From assembly GCA_963712595.1 (NCBI GenBank), contig CAVQIM010000001.1, forward strand, positions 744,001-808,000: DNA of 64,000 bases. Reading direction: 5' to 3'. Below are positions 10,042-18,772 of this stretch, one piece after another. Source of the DNA: VRUE01 sp963712595. GTDB taxonomy: Bacteria > Actinomycetota > Thermoleophilia > Solirubrobacterales > 70-9. The translations under genes were made by a program, and so were the position numbers. Positions within the stretch are counted from its first letter, which is position 1; every line of letters begins with the position of its first letter. The notes beneath the pieces are model-generated. The model saw only the letters and a list, made by a program, of their open reading frames with translations, was not told the DNA's origin and searched no databases.

Positions 10042-11184
10042 CTAGGGCTCCCAGGACTCGCTGAGAGCTCGGATGCGCTCGATCTCGGCCCCGAAGAAGC
10101 TCGCCATCGCCGCACACTCCGCGGCATCGACTTCCACGCCTTCGGACTCGGTGTGCGGACTCCCAAGCACGAGTAGCGCCTCGTCGTTGTAGAGGGTCGC
10201 CGGCTCGGAGTAGTTGAACGATCCACCGATCACCGTCGATCCATCGATCACGGCGAGCTTGTGGTGAAGCTTGCGAATGCCGCTGTCGCCACGGGGCACG
10301 AGCACCTCGACTCCCGCCTCCTGCAGCCAGCGCGACGCGGCATATTTCGATGCACCCTGGCCGCGGTCCAAGACCCCGCGGATGGTGCGGTCGGCACCGG
10401 CGAGCACGATCATTGCGTCATCGATGGCAGAGGAGCCCATGAAGGTGAACATGGCGAAGTCGATGCGGCCGCCCTTGGGACACTTCAGCATCTGCTTGAT
10501 GACCTCGGCCTCGGGGCCGTGGTCGGGCGCGAAGAGCACCTTGACGGGCACCCCGCCGAGGTCGTGGGTCTTCGGCGGCTTGCCCAGCCGGCCCCTGCCG
10601 AACTCGCCGGCCCAGGCCTCGCGGAACTCCTGGCCAAAGTCCTCAAACAGGCCGGAGTCGCGGAAGACGAACAGGTGGTTGAGGTTCCTATGGCAATCGG
10701 TGTCGGTGAAGTTCGCGGAGCCGGTCAGCAGCCCGGGCTGATCGCCCCGGCGCGCCTTCCCGTCGTCGAGGCGGATGTCGCGCAGCGCGAACTTGTGGTG
10801 GAAGATCTTGTCGTCGGGGTTGAGATCGATCCGAACCTCGACGCCGCAGCGGCACAGGGCCGCGAAGACATCGCGGTTGACTTTGTATTCGCCGGTCTCG
10901 TCGCCGGCGAGCTGGGACACGGTGGTCAGTGAAGGATCGGGGCGATGCTCGCCGTCCTCCTGAAGGTAGGAGCGATTGAGCAGCACCCGCACACTCTTCC
11001 CCTCGCGCTTCTTCGCGATCACCGCTTCGGCGATGGCGAAGGAGTCCAGCTCCTGCACGGCGATGTCCAACGTCTTCGTGGTCTTCGCGATGAAGTCGAC
11101 GATCGCCGCCTCGACATCGTCCGGGGCGGCGAGGTCGGCCGGCCCGCAATAGCACTCGATCTTCCCCTCCGCAAAGACCTCCAT
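10042..11184 (-). CDS. Phospholipase D-like protein with two HKD motifs
   Basis: The 380-residue protein contains two PLD catalytic half-sites: HHKFALRD with GSANFTDTDCH in the first half, and HHKLAVIDGSTVIGGSFNYS in the second. Together they form one active site of the PLDc superfamily (phospholipases, nucleases, cardiolipin synthases). No signal peptide is seen, so a cytoplasmic phosphodiesterase or nuclease is possible. The ATG at 11184 is taken because longer starts would run through the tRNA gene upstream. The substrate is unknown. Confidence 0.8.
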   Translation of the reverse strand: MEVFAEGKIECYCGPADLAAPDDVEAAIVDFIAKTTKTLDIAVQELDSFAIAEAVIAKKREGKSVRVLLNRSYLQEDGEHRPDPSLTTVSQLAGDETGEYKVNRDVFAALCRCGVEVRIDLNPDDKIFHHKFALRDIRLDDGKARRGDQPGLLTGSANFTDTDCHRNLNHLFVFRDSGLFEDFGQEFREAWAGEFGRGRLGKPPKTHDLGGVPVKVLFAPDHGPEAEVIKQMLKCPKGGRIDFAMFTFMGSSAIDDAMIVLAGADRTIRGVLDRGQGASKYAASRWLQEAGVEVLVPRGDSGIRKLHHKLAVIDGSTVIGGSFNYSEPATLYNDEALLVLGSPHTESEGVEVDAAECAAMASFFGAEIERIRALSESWEP

Positions 11185-11240
11185 GGCAGGGAGAATAGAC
11201 CGTACCAATAGAGATCTGCTGACAGATCCGCTGACCCGAG

Positions 11241-11313
11241 AGCGGACGACGGGTCTCGAACCCGCGACCTCGAGCTTGGGAAGCTCGCGCTCTACCAACT
11301 GAGCTACGTCCGC
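11241..11313 (-). tRNA. tRNA-Gly (anticodon CCC)
   Basis: A complete 73-nt cloverleaf reads on the minus strand. The acceptor stem GCGGACG pairs with CGTCCGC, the D-arm is AGCTCAGTTGGTAGAGC, the anticodon arm CGAGC-TTCCCAA-GCTCG gives CCC, and the T-arm is CGGGTTCGAGACCCG. CCA is not encoded. The gene lies 57 nt before the PLD-like gene on the same strand. Confidence 0.96.
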
Positions 11314-11365
11314 GCTGGATCGTGATTCTACGGGCGGCGCGGGGTTGCCGGAGGGGAGCGCGATC

Positions 11366-11371
11366 TAACCT
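11366..11371 (+). promoter_or_regulatory. -10 box for the TlpA-like gene
   Basis: TAACCT lies 9 nt before the GTG at 11381 with no ribosome-binding site between them, another leaderless arrangement. Confidence 0.5.
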
Positions 11372-11380
11372 TCCCGCTCC

Positions 11381-11908
11381 GTGAGCGCGCGTTCCCTCCT
11401 CGCCTTCCTCGCCGTGCTGGCCGTCGTCGGCCTACTCGCCTTCGGCCTGCTCAGCAAGGGCGCGACCAAGATCGCGGTCGGCGAGCCCGTGCCGGACCGG
11501 GTGCTGCCGCGCCTGCCCGGGCCAGGCCATGGCTCGATAGCCGAGTACCGGGGGCGGTGGGTGCTGGTGAACCTCTGGGCCTCTTGGTGCATCCCCTGCC
11601 GCGAGGAGGCGCCGGCGCTCGGGCGTTTCTACCGCCGCTACCGCGACCAGGGCCCCGGCACGACCGTGGTCGGCGTCAACGTGCAGGACAACCGCGACGA
11701 CGCCCTCGCCTTTCTCCGCGACCACCCGACCGGCTACCCCCAGCTGCGCTCGGTCGGGGACGAGCGCAGCTCCGCCTTCGGCTCCACCGGAGTGCCGGAG
11801 AACTTCCTCGTCGATCCGCGCGGTCGCCTTGCCCTGATCTGGCGCGGGCCGGTCGACACGGACTTCCTCCGGGAGCGGGTCGTGCCAATGATCGAAGGAC
11901 AGCAGTGA
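11381..11908 (+). CDS. TlpA/ResA/CcmG-like membrane-anchored thioredoxin
   Basis: The 175-residue protein has an N-terminal membrane anchor (SLLAFLAVLAVVGLLAFGLL) and a thioredoxin fold with the redox motif WCIPC in the sequence LVNLWASWCIPCREEAPAL. The cis-Pro is in STGVPENFLVD. Such proteins reduce apocytochrome c or CcmH cysteines outside the membrane. The next gene is ccmH, started by an overlapping GTG (GTGA), so it probably serves as CcmG in cytochrome c maturation. Confidence 0.9.
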   Translation: MSARSLLAFLAVLAVVGLLAFGLLSKGATKIAVGEPVPDRVLPRLPGPGHGSIAEYRGRWVLVNLWASWCIPCREEAPALGRFYRRYRDQGPGTTVVGVNVQDNRDDALAFLRDHPTGYPQLRSVGDERSSAFGSTGVPENFLVDPRGRLALIWRGPVDTDFLRERVVPMIEGQQ

Positions 11909-12387
11909 GGCGCGGTCGGTCGACAGCGCTCGCAATCGTCGTCGCGCTGCTCGCCCTCAGCGCGGCGGCGGCAGCCGCGCCCGCCCCGCAGCCGCAGACC
12001 AGCGCCCACGCGATCGAAGGCGAAGTGATGTGCCCGATCTGCGGCACCCTGCTCGAACTTGCCGACTCGCCGCAGGCCCGCCGCGAGAAGGCCTATGTCG
12101 CCAAGCTGGTCGCCGCCGGCAAGTCGAGGTCCGAGATCAAGGACGCCCTGGTCGCGCAGTACGGCCGCGAGGTGCTGGCGTTGCCGAGCGGCTCGGGCTT
12201 CGACCTCTCGGCGTACCTGGTGCCGGTGATCGCGATCCTCGCTGCGATCGCGGCGCTAGCCTTCAGCGTCGCCCGCTGGCGCCGCGAGGGCGGCGGCACG
12301 CCACCGTCTGGGCACCCCGCGGAGTCCGCTCCCCGGGGCGAGGAGGCCGAGCGCCTCGAGGCCGACCTCGATCGGTACGACCTCTAG
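11905..12387 (+). CDS. ccmH: Cytochrome c maturation protein CcmH
   Basis: The 160-residue protein has a signal peptide (STALAIVVALLALSAAAAA), the redox motif CPICG (VMCPICGTLLELADS, equal to the LRCxxCQ region of CcmH), the helical region RREKAYVAKLVAAGKSRSEIKDALVAQYGREVLALP, and one transmembrane helix (YLVPVIAILAAIAALAFSV). It should keep apocytochrome cysteines reduced for heme attachment. The GTG overlaps the thioredoxin gene stop. The partner genes ccmE and ccmF lie 6 kb upstream on the other strand. Confidence 0.93.
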   Translation: MRRGRSTALAIVVALLALSAAAAAAPAPQPQTSAHAIEGEVMCPICGTLLELADSPQARREKAYVAKLVAAGKSRSEIKDALVAQYGREVLALPSGSGFDLSAYLVPVIAILAAIAALAFSVARWRREGGGTPPSGHPAESAPRGEEAERLEADLDRYDL

Positions 12388-12396
12388 CCGGGCAGC

Positions 12397-13032
12397 TCAC
12401 TCGACGACGACGAGGCCGGCGAGCGAGACGGGCAGCCGCCTCGGGATCTCCCTGGGCACCCCACAGCCGATGGTCGTGTCGGCCAGCCCAGCGACCGCCC
12501 GCAACGAATCCCGGTCGCGCTCGAAGGACGGGCCGGCAAGGACCAGCAGGTCATAGGCGTGACGCAGCTTCTCCACCGCGTGAGCGCACCTGGTCGAGGC
12601 AAGCAGGGCAGCCGGCGCCAGCTCAGACTCGCCGGCGACTATGCAGGCGAGTGGCTCGGTGGCGCGGCCGGCGGCCGGCCCGGCGAGGACCAATGGCTGG
12701 ACGATCCCCGGTGGCTTGACCTCCCCGGACAGGTACTCGCGCAATCCGGGAGTCGGCGAGAGGCCGAGCGCGCCAGCCAGGGACGGCTCGGCGAGATCGC
12801 ACTCCAGCAGGGCGACGCGGCGTCCCTCGGCGGTGGCGGCGGTGGCGAGCCCAAGGGCGACCGGCGAGCGAGCGCTGCCGGTCGTGCAAACCGCCTGCAC
12901 GCCCTCGATCGTCCGCGCCAAGCGCGAGTAAGCCTCCAGCCCAGCGCGGCCCTGGGCGCCGGCGCGGGAGCCGCCGTCCCGCCGCGCGGGGACCTCGGCA
13001 AGCAACGGGAGCTTGCGGCGGCGGCGCGGCAT
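12397..13032 (-). CDS. CpsD/BY-kinase-like P-loop protein with degenerate Walker A
   Basis: The 211 residues align in order with bacterial tyrosine-kinase/ParA-like ATPases: a strand and loop VQAVCTTGSARSPVALGLA where Walker A should be, then VALLECDLAEPSLAGALGL (Walker A' position) followed by TPGLREYLSGE, and a later DLLVLAGPSFERD strand. The normal P-loop Lys-Ser/Thr is missing (GSARSP), so nucleotide hydrolysis is doubtful. The ATG overlaps the argS stop (ATGA), so it is cotranslated with argS. Function unknown. Confidence 0.6.
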   Translation of the reverse strand: MPRRRRKLPLLAEVPARRDGGSRAGAQGRAGLEAYSRLARTIEGVQAVCTTGSARSPVALGLATAATAEGRRVALLECDLAEPSLAGALGLSPTPGLREYLSGEVKPPGIVQPLVLAGPAAGRATEPLACIVAGESELAPAALLASTRCAHAVEKLRHAYDLLVLAGPSFERDRDSLRAVAGLADTTIGCGVPREIPRRLPVSLAGLVVVE

Positions 13033-14687
13033 CACATCCGCTCGGGCGCGGAGATGCCGAGCAGGCCGAGCGCGCCGGCGATGGTTCGCTTGGCAAGCAG
13101 CACGAGCGCGAGCCGCGATCGCTCGACCCCCTCCCCCTCGGCGCCAACGACCTGGCAATCGCGGTAGAAGCCGTGGAAGTCAGCGGCGACCGCGGTCGAG
13201 TAGGTGCAGATCTTGTGAGGGGCACGGCGGGCGGCTGCCTCGCGCACCTCCTCCGGGAATTCGAGCAGGCGCTTGATCAGCTCGCGCTCGGTCGGGTCGA
13301 GCGGCGTGCCCGGAGTCTCGGCCCCCGCCCCACCGGTGACCCGCTCGTCATCTTGCTCAGCTTTGCGCAGGATGCTGGCGATGCGGGCGTGCGCATACTG
13401 CACGTAGTAGACCGGGTTGTCGTTTGACTGGCGCCGCGCCAGCTCGAGGTCGAGGTCGACGGTGGTGTCGTGGCTGCGCCAGAGCATGAACCAGCGGGCC
13501 GCGTCGGCGCCGATGTCGCCGAGCAGCTCGTCGAGCGAGACGAAGTCGCCGCTGCGCTTCGACATCTGGGCCCGCTCGCCGCTTTCGACGATGTGGACCA
13601 AGCGCATGATCAATGCCTCGAAGCGCTCCGGATCGGCGCCGAGGCCTGCGATCGCCCCCCGCAGTCGCGCCACGTAGCCGTGGTGGTCGGCGCCGAACAC
13701 GTCGATCATCCGTTCGAAGCCGCGCTCCAGCTTGTCCCAGTGGTAGGCGACGTCGGCCGCCAGATAGGTCGGTTCGCCGTTGGCGCGGATCAGCACCCGG
13801 TCCTTGTCGTCGCCGAAGGTGGTCGTGCGAAGCCAGAGCGCGTCTTCGCTGCGGTAGGTGTGGCCCTGGCGATCGAGCTGTGCCAGGGCGGCCTCCACCT
13901 CGCCCCGGGCGTAGAGATCTCGCTCGGAGAACCAGTTGTCGAAGCGGACGCCGAAGCGGTCGAGGGTTGCGCGCACGCCCTCCAGCACCAGCTCGACGCC
14001 GCGCCTGCCGACCGCCTCCAGATCGCTGGCGTCGATGCCCTCTGCCGCAATCCGCTCACCCAGCTCTGCCACGTACTCGCCTTCGTAGCCATCCTCTGGG
14101 ATCTGCTCACCTCGCATGCGGGCAGCGATCGAAGCGGCGAAGCGATCGACCTGGCCGCCGGCATCGTTGACGTAGAACTCGCGCTCGACCTCGTGGCCGA
14201 CCGCCTCGAGGAGGCGGACGAGGGCGTCGCCGTAGGCGGCGTGGCGACCGCCGCCGACGTGCAGCGGCCCGGTTGGGTTGGCGGAGACGAACTCGACCAG
14301 GATGCGCTCGGGCGAGTCCGTCGGCGCAGGCCCCAGCTGCTCTTCGGCCGCCGCCAGCCTCGCCATCGCCCGGCGGTACCACTCGTCGGCAAGAAAGAGA
14401 TTGATGAAGCCGGGACCGGCGACCTCTATCCGCTCGACCGTCTCGGGGCCCAGCTCACGCTCCAGCTCGGTCGAGAGTCGAGCGGCAACGTCGCGTGGGT
14501 TTTCTCCCAGCGGCGCGGCCAGCAACATCGCCGCGTTGGAGCTGTAGTCGCCCAGCTCGGGCTTGGGCGGGCGCTCGAGGGTCGGCGCCGGCCCGCTCGG
14601 CTCGCCGTCGCGCAAGGCAAGCGCGGCACGGTCCACCGCGGAGCGCAGATCGGCGATTGGGTCGTTGACAGCCATCGTCGCGCTCAT
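13032..14687 (-). CDS. argS: Arginyl-tRNA synthetase
   Basis: The protein has about 551 residues and charges tRNA-Arg. The class I signatures are SANPTGPLHVGGGRHAAYGD (the HIGH site as HVGG) and QMSKRSG (KMSKS site). The N-terminal Add1 domain (about 5-100) and the C-terminal DALR anticodon-binding domain (VQYAHARIASILR onward) are both present, giving normal length. The start may instead be the ATG at 14675, reading MAVNDPIADLRS, which follows a TACGAT box. The CpsD-like gene is coupled downstream. Confidence 0.96.
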   Translation of the reverse strand: MSATMAVNDPIADLRSAVDRAALALRDGEPSGPAPTLERPPKPELGDYSSNAAMLLAAPLGENPRDVAARLSTELERELGPETVERIEVAGPGFINLFLADEWYRRAMARLAAAEEQLGPAPTDSPERILVEFVSANPTGPLHVGGGRHAAYGDALVRLLEAVGHEVEREFYVNDAGGQVDRFAASIAARMRGEQIPEDGYEGEYVAELGERIAAEGIDASDLEAVGRRGVELVLEGVRATLDRFGVRFDNWFSERDLYARGEVEAALAQLDRQGHTYRSEDALWLRTTTFGDDKDRVLIRANGEPTYLAADVAYHWDKLERGFERMIDVFGADHHGYVARLRGAIAGLGADPERFEALIMRLVHIVESGERAQMSKRSGDFVSLDELLGDIGADAARWFMLWRSHDTTVDLDLELARRQSNDNPVYYVQYAHARIASILRKAEQDDERVTGGAGAETPGTPLDPTERELIKRLLEFPEEVREAAARRAPHKICTYSTAVAADFHGFYRDCQVVGAEGEGVERSRLALVLLAKRTIAGALGLLGISAPERM

Positions 14688-14734
14688 CGTATGGAGGGGC
14701 GGGGTGCCAGTGTTCCCCGAGTACGCTGGCCGGC

Positions 14735-15472
14735 ATGCGCGTCGCCGTTATCACCGACGTCCACGCCAACCTGCCCGCTCTCGAAGCCGTGCTGGAGGCG
14801 ATCGACGGGGCTGGGATCGAGCAGATCTGGTGCCTGGGAGACGTACTCGGCTACGGGGTCGAGCCCAATGCCTGCGCTGACCTCATCAGCGAGCGCTGCG
14901 AGGTCTGCCTGGTCGGCAACCACGACCTGGCGGTGCTGGGGGAGCTCGACATCAGCTCCTTCTCCGAGGCGGCGGCGGTCGCAGTCGAGTGGACGCGCGA
15001 CCAGGTCACTGCGCGGACGCTGGACTTCCTGCGGACACTCGAGCCGCACGGGGAGCGAGCCGGGATCGGCCTCTTCCACGCCTCCCCCCGCGATCCGATC
15101 TGGGAGTACGTGCTGTCCAGCGATCAAGCGGAGGCGGGGTTCGACGCCAACCCGCGGCGCATCGCCCTGATCGGCCACTCCCACGTAGCCCTCTTCTTCA
15201 CCCGGCCGGACGGCGACGCGGCGTCGACACGGGGCGCGCAGGCCAGCGACGGCGCCCTGCTCGACCTCGGGCGAGGGAGCTGGCTGGTCAATCCCGGCAG
15301 TGTCGGTCAGCCCCGGGACGGCGATCCGCGCGCCGCTTGGCTGGAAGTGGACACCAAGGGCGAGACCGCCTGCTTTCACCGCGTTCCATACGAGATCGAG
15401 CGCGCCTCGGCGGCGATTTCCGCGGCTGGCCTGCCCAGCCGCCTGGCGGACCGCCTCCACATCGGCCAATGA
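14735..15472 (+). CDS. Calcineurin-like metallophosphoesterase (YfcE/DevT-like)
   Basis: The 245-residue enzyme shows the dimetal phosphoesterase blocks in order: DVHAN (residues 8-12), GDVLGYG, GNHD (VGNHDLAVLG) and GHSHVALFF, and it ends with the LVNPGSVGQPRD strand typical of the MPE_YfcE subfamily. It should hydrolyse phosphate esters or diesters in the cytoplasm. The substrate is unknown. It is divergent from argS. Confidence 0.92.
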   Translation: MRVAVITDVHANLPALEAVLEAIDGAGIEQIWCLGDVLGYGVEPNACADLISERCEVCLVGNHDLAVLGELDISSFSEAAAVAVEWTRDQVTARTLDFLRTLEPHGERAGIGLFHASPRDPIWEYVLSSDQAEAGFDANPRRIALIGHSHVALFFTRPDGDAASTRGAQASDGALLDLGRGSWLVNPGSVGQPRDGDPRAAWLEVDTKGETACFHRVPYEIERASAAISAAGLPSRLADRLHIGQ

Positions 15473-15512
15473 CGCTCAATTGCAGGGGAAACCTGCCCAA
15501 AGGAGCGTTCTC

Positions 15513-15518
15513 TAGACT
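15513..15518 (+). promoter_or_regulatory. -10 box for the lipoprotein-kinase operon
   Basis: TAGACT ends 7 nt before the GTG at 15526. No Shine-Dalgarno sequence lies between, suggesting a leaderless lipoprotein mRNA that continues into the Ser/Thr kinase. Confidence 0.6.
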
Positions 15519-15525
15519 CGCAACG

Positions 15526-16116
15526 GTGCGTCGACCGGCCGTATTCGCGCTTGCCATCGCCCTCGGCGCCACCGCTGCGCTGGCTCTGGCCTCCTGCGGC
15601 GGGGGCGACGACGCGAAGTTGCTGCCAGGAGCCACCGCGCAGGAAATCAGCGAAAACCTCGACCGCGTGAAGCAGTACGAGGAAGAAGGCGAATGCGTCG
15701 GCGCGTCCGATGCGGTGGGGGAAGTCAACGCACAGGTGGAAGCGTTGACGGGGGTAGACGCAAAGCTGAAGCAAGCGTTGCAGCGCGGCACCGCGCGCCT
15801 GGACGAAGTGGTGGCGAGCTGCGAGGAAGAAGAACCGACCACCGAAGCAATCGCCCCCTCGACGGAAGCGACGACGACGGAAAGCACAGAACCCCCCGGG
15901 CAGGAAAAGAAGAGGGAAAAGGAAGCGAAAAAGGCGGAAAAGGAGGCCGAAAAGCCTCCGAAGGAAAAACCGAGTCCCCCCGGCCCCCCGGAGACGCCGC
16001 CCACCGAACCGCCAGCCCCGACAACTCCGACCGAAGAAGTGCCACCCACCGAAAGCGGTGGCACCGGCGCGTCCGGAGGCGTCAGCCCCGGAGCCCCAGT
16101 GGGCGGGGGGGAATGA
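15526..16116 (+). CDS. Lipoprotein with Pro/Glu/Lys-rich tail
   Basis: The 196 residues start with a lipoprotein signal peptide (FALAIALGATAALALASC, Cys at about 24). A short helical domain (residues 40-100: ISENLDRVKQYEEEG, VNAQVEALTGVDAKLKQAL) contains two Cys, one in GECVGA and one in VASCEEE, that could pair. The rest is low-complexity Thr/Glu/Lys/Pro, a likely wall-spanning linker. The stop overlaps the kinase ATG, so it may act with that membrane kinase, for example as an outside sensor. This is inference. Confidence 0.8.
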   Translation: MRRPAVFALAIALGATAALALASCGGGDDAKLLPGATAQEISENLDRVKQYEEEGECVGASDAVGEVNAQVEALTGVDAKLKQALQRGTARLDEVVASCEEEEPTTEAIAPSTEATTTESTEPPGQEKKREKEAKKAEKEAEKPPKEKPSPPGPPETPPTEPPAPTTPTEEVPPTESGGTGASGGVSPGAPVGGGE

Positions 16117-17342
16117 TGGCTGCGTCGACCCTCTCAGGTCGCTACGAGATCGGCGACCGGCTCGGCTCCGGCGGCATGTCGAGCGTCCACATGGCGACCG
16201 ACCTGACCCTCGAGCGCACGGTCGCGGTCAAGATCCTCGCCGAGCACCTCTCCGACGACGAGCGCTTCGTCGCCCGCTTTCGTCGCGAGGCCCTGGCCGT
16301 CGCCAAACTGATCCACCCCAACATCGTCCAGGTCTATGACACAGGGGTCGACGACGGGCGCCACTTCATCGTGATGGAGTACGTCGAGGGACGCTCCGGG
16401 GCGCAGATCCTCCAGCGGCAGGGACCGCTCGACGGCGAGGCGTCGGCCGAGATCGGCGCCCAAGCATGCGCCGGGCTCGATTACGCCCACCGGCGCGGGA
16501 TCATCCACCGCGACGTCAAGCCCGGCAACCTGATGATCGTCGGAGGTCCCGTAGGCGGCGGCGAGATGACGGTCAAGCTGACCGACTTCGGCATCGCCAG
16601 GGCGGTGGAACAGACACGAATCACCCAGGTCGGCTCTGTGGTCGGCACCGCCGCCTACCTCTCCCCCGAGCAGGTTCGCGGCGAGGAGGCGACGCCCGCC
16701 ACCGACGTCTACGCCCTGGGGGTCGTCCTCTACCAGTTCCTCACGGGTCGCCTCCCTTATGAGGGCTCGAGCCTGGCGGAGCTGGCCGTCCGCCAGCAGA
16801 ACGAGCGGCCGCTGCCGCCCAGCACCTACAACGATGACGTCCCAGAGACGCTCGGCGCCGCCGTGCTGCGCGCGCTCGAGGGCGATCCGGCCCGCCGCTA
16901 TGCCAGCGCCAGCGAGCTGGCCGGGGGTCTGCAGCTCGGCCTGCAGGGCGAGGACGTGACCCTGCCACTGGCCGCCGACACCGCCCCGACGAACGTGCTC
17001 GGCGGCGAGACCGCCACTCGGCGCCTCGATCGCACCGCGCAGACCGAGTACCGGCCGGCGCCGTCGCCGACCCGGCGGCCGGTTGCGAGAGCTCCGCAGC
17101 AATCGCCGCCGCGCCCGACGGCGCCGCCCTCGAAGCCCAAGCAAGGCCGCAGTGCCTTCTCGCGCTTCGCCAGGTTCGTGATGGCTCTGGTGGCCCTGGT
17201 CCTGATCGCGGCCGCGGTCGCGGCGGCCGTGATCTACACGACGGACAAGGCGACCGGGGTAAAGGCAACCGAAGTGGCCGGCAACACGGTCGACAAGGTC
17301 GTCGAAGAATTCAAGGACCTGGTCAAGAAGAACACCGAATAG
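16113..17342 (+). CDS. Membrane Ser/Thr protein kinase (PknB-like, no PASTA domains)
   Basis: The 409-residue Hanks-type kinase has a Gly-rich loop GSGGMSSV, catalytic Lys in VAVKIL, HRDVKPGN catalytic loop, DFG in LTDFGIAR and the GTAAYLSPEQ P+1 loop. The kinase domain covers about residues 8-270. A Pro/Arg-rich juxtamembrane linker is followed by one transmembrane helix (FVMALVALVLIAAAVAAAVIY) and only about 45 extracellular residues, so the sensor domain is nearly absent. It starts inside the stop of the lipoprotein gene (ATGATG), giving a coupled pair. Confidence 0.93.
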   Translation: MMAASTLSGRYEIGDRLGSGGMSSVHMATDLTLERTVAVKILAEHLSDDERFVARFRREALAVAKLIHPNIVQVYDTGVDDGRHFIVMEYVEGRSGAQILQRQGPLDGEASAEIGAQACAGLDYAHRRGIIHRDVKPGNLMIVGGPVGGGEMTVKLTDFGIARAVEQTRITQVGSVVGTAAYLSPEQVRGEEATPATDVYALGVVLYQFLTGRLPYEGSSLAELAVRQQNERPLPPSTYNDDVPETLGAAVLRALEGDPARRYASASELAGGLQLGLQGEDVTLPLAADTAPTNVLGGETATRRLDRTAQTEYRPAPSPTRRPVARAPQQSPPRPTAPPSKPKQGRSAFSRFARFVMALVALVLIAAAVAAAVIYTTDKATGVKATEVAGNTVDKVVEEFKDLVKKNTE

Positions 17343-17359
17343 GGCAGGCGGTGGTGGCG

Positions 17360-17472
17360 GGGAGGTCAGTCACCCCTCCTCTCTCAACTTTTTGGCCTCT
17401 AAGCAGGGTGGCTCTCGCTGACGTAATAGGTGCCAAAAAGTACAAGCCGTTCGGAGGGGTGCCTGACCTCCC
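17360..17472. repeat. Structured intergenic element, family 2, copy 1
   Basis: Outer arms 17360-17379 and 17453-17472 pair at 19 of 20 positions. Inner arms ACTTTTTGGC (17387-17396) and GCCAAAAAGT (17432-17441) pair perfectly. The centre and inner stem closely match the element at 59037-59153, whereas the outer arms differ in sequence but still pair. It lies between convergent pkn and tgt and starts 3 nt after the tgt stop, so it could end both transcripts. Confidence 0.75.
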
Positions 17473-17475
17473 GGA

Positions 17476-18678
17476 TCATGCGTTCCAGGGTGCGGCGCCC
17501 TTCAGGACCGAGGTGGAATAGCTGGTAAAGGTTCCAGCGGAGATCGCAGCGCGGGCGTGGGTCATCAGCTCTTGGAGGTAGGTGAGGTTGTGGAGGCAGA
17601 GGAGGCGGACTGCGGTCAGCTCCTCGGCGCGGGAGAGGTAGCTGATGTAGTCGCGGTCGTGGTTCTGGCAGGCCGGGCAGGGGCAGCCGCCGGCGATCGG
17701 GTTGCGGTCGCCTTCGTGGCCGGACTTGCGCAGGTCGAGCCGGAAGCGATTCTCCGGGTCCGGCGCCAGGGCGACGCCGTGGCGGGCGAGGCGGGTCGGA
17801 ACGGCGCAGTCGAAGACGTCGAGGCCGAGGGCGATGCCGGCGAGGAGGTCGTCGACCTCGCCGATTCCGAGCAGGTGCTTGGGCGCCTCCTCGGGCAGGA
17901 GCGGCGCCGTCATCGCCAATACCTCGCGCATCTCCGCCTTGTCGCGCCCGAGCGTGCCGCCGATCGCGAGGCCGTCGACGCCCGCTGCGCTCACGTACTC
18001 GGCCGATTCGCGCCGCAGGTCCTCGTGGACCCCGCCCTGGACGATCCCGAACACGGCCTGCCGCTCCGGGCCCTCGCGCTCGTGCCACTCGAGGCAGCGA
18101 TCGAGCCAGCGGTGCGTCCGCTCGGTTGACCGCGCCGTGTAGTCACGATCGGCATGAAACGGCGTGCACTCGTCGAACACCAGCGCGATGTCGGACCCCA
18201 GCGCCGCCTGCACCTGCATCGAGACCTCCGGCGAGATGAACAGCGCCGTCCCGTCCCGGTAGGAGCGAAACCGCACCCCCTCCTCCCCGATCGAGACAAC
18301 GGACCCGTGATCCCCACCCTGCCGCCCGCTCCCCTTCACCTCATTGGCAACCCCGCCATGCGCCAGGGAAAAAACCTGGAACCCACCCGAATCGGTGATC
18401 AGCGCCCGGTCCCACCCCATAAACCCATGCAGCCCCCCCGCCCTCTCAATCCGCTCCGGCCCTGGCGAAACAAACAGGTGATACGTGTTTCCCAACACCA
18501 TCTCGTACCCCAACTCAGCTACCTCGCGAGACTCCAACCCGCGCACAGTCCCCTTAGTAGCCAACGGTATGAACGCAGGCGTCCTCACCGGACCGTGCGC
18601 GGTCTGAAGCACACCAGCCCTCGCCGCCCCATCCCGAGCCTCGATCTCGAAGCTCAGCCTCTCCGCCTCGCACCTCAC
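17476..18678 (-). CDS. tgt: tRNA-guanine transglycosylase (queuosine)
   Basis: The 400-residue enzyme exchanges G34 for preQ1 in queuosine tRNAs. The TGT signatures are LGNTYHL, the nucleophile region SGGFQVFSLA, FDECTP, IVQGG, AIGG and the zinc site CPCPACQNHDRDY with a downstream His (CLHNLTYL). Length is normal. I chose the GTG at 18678, which gives VRCEAERLSFEIEARDG. A start farther downstream is possible. A 30-codon ORF ends 1 nt upstream, and gpmI lies upstream on the same strand. Confidence 0.95.
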   Translation of the reverse strand: MRCEAERLSFEIEARDGAARAGVLQTAHGPVRTPAFIPLATKGTVRGLESREVAELGYEMVLGNTYHLFVSPGPERIERAGGLHGFMGWDRALITDSGGFQVFSLAHGGVANEVKGSGRQGGDHGSVVSIGEEGVRFRSYRDGTALFISPEVSMQVQAALGSDIALVFDECTPFHADRDYTARSTERTHRWLDRCLEWHEREGPERQAVFGIVQGGVHEDLRRESAEYVSAAGVDGLAIGGTLGRDKAEMREVLAMTAPLLPEEAPKHLLGIGEVDDLLAGIALGLDVFDCAVPTRLARHGVALAPDPENRFRLDLRKSGHEGDRNPIAGGCPCPACQNHDRDYISYLSRAEELTAVRLLCLHNLTYLQELMTHARAAISAGTFTSYSTSVLKGAAPWNA

Positions 18679-18679
18679 G

Positions 18680-18772
18680 TCAATCGATCCTGTAGAAGGG
18701 CGACGGTGGCCGCTCCGCTGGTGCCTCCCCCAGCACCGCAGGGTGACCATGGGCGCCGCAGGCGCACTCCAT
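18680..18772 (-). CDS. Possible 30-residue Cys/His protein upstream of tgt
   Basis: A frame starting MECACGAHGH and ending FYRID stops 1 nt before the tgt start. The CxCGxHGH cluster could bind a metal. It reads through one arm of the long hairpin described at 18698-18824, so the coding signal may be accidental. No ribosome-binding site is obvious. Confidence 0.25.
   Translation of the reverse strand: MECACGAHGHPAVLGEAPAERPPSPFYRID

Noticed and set aside
11185..11298. N-terminal extension of the PLD-like protein
   Set aside because: The extension would translate the tRNA-Gly gene. The ATG at 11184 is the natural start.
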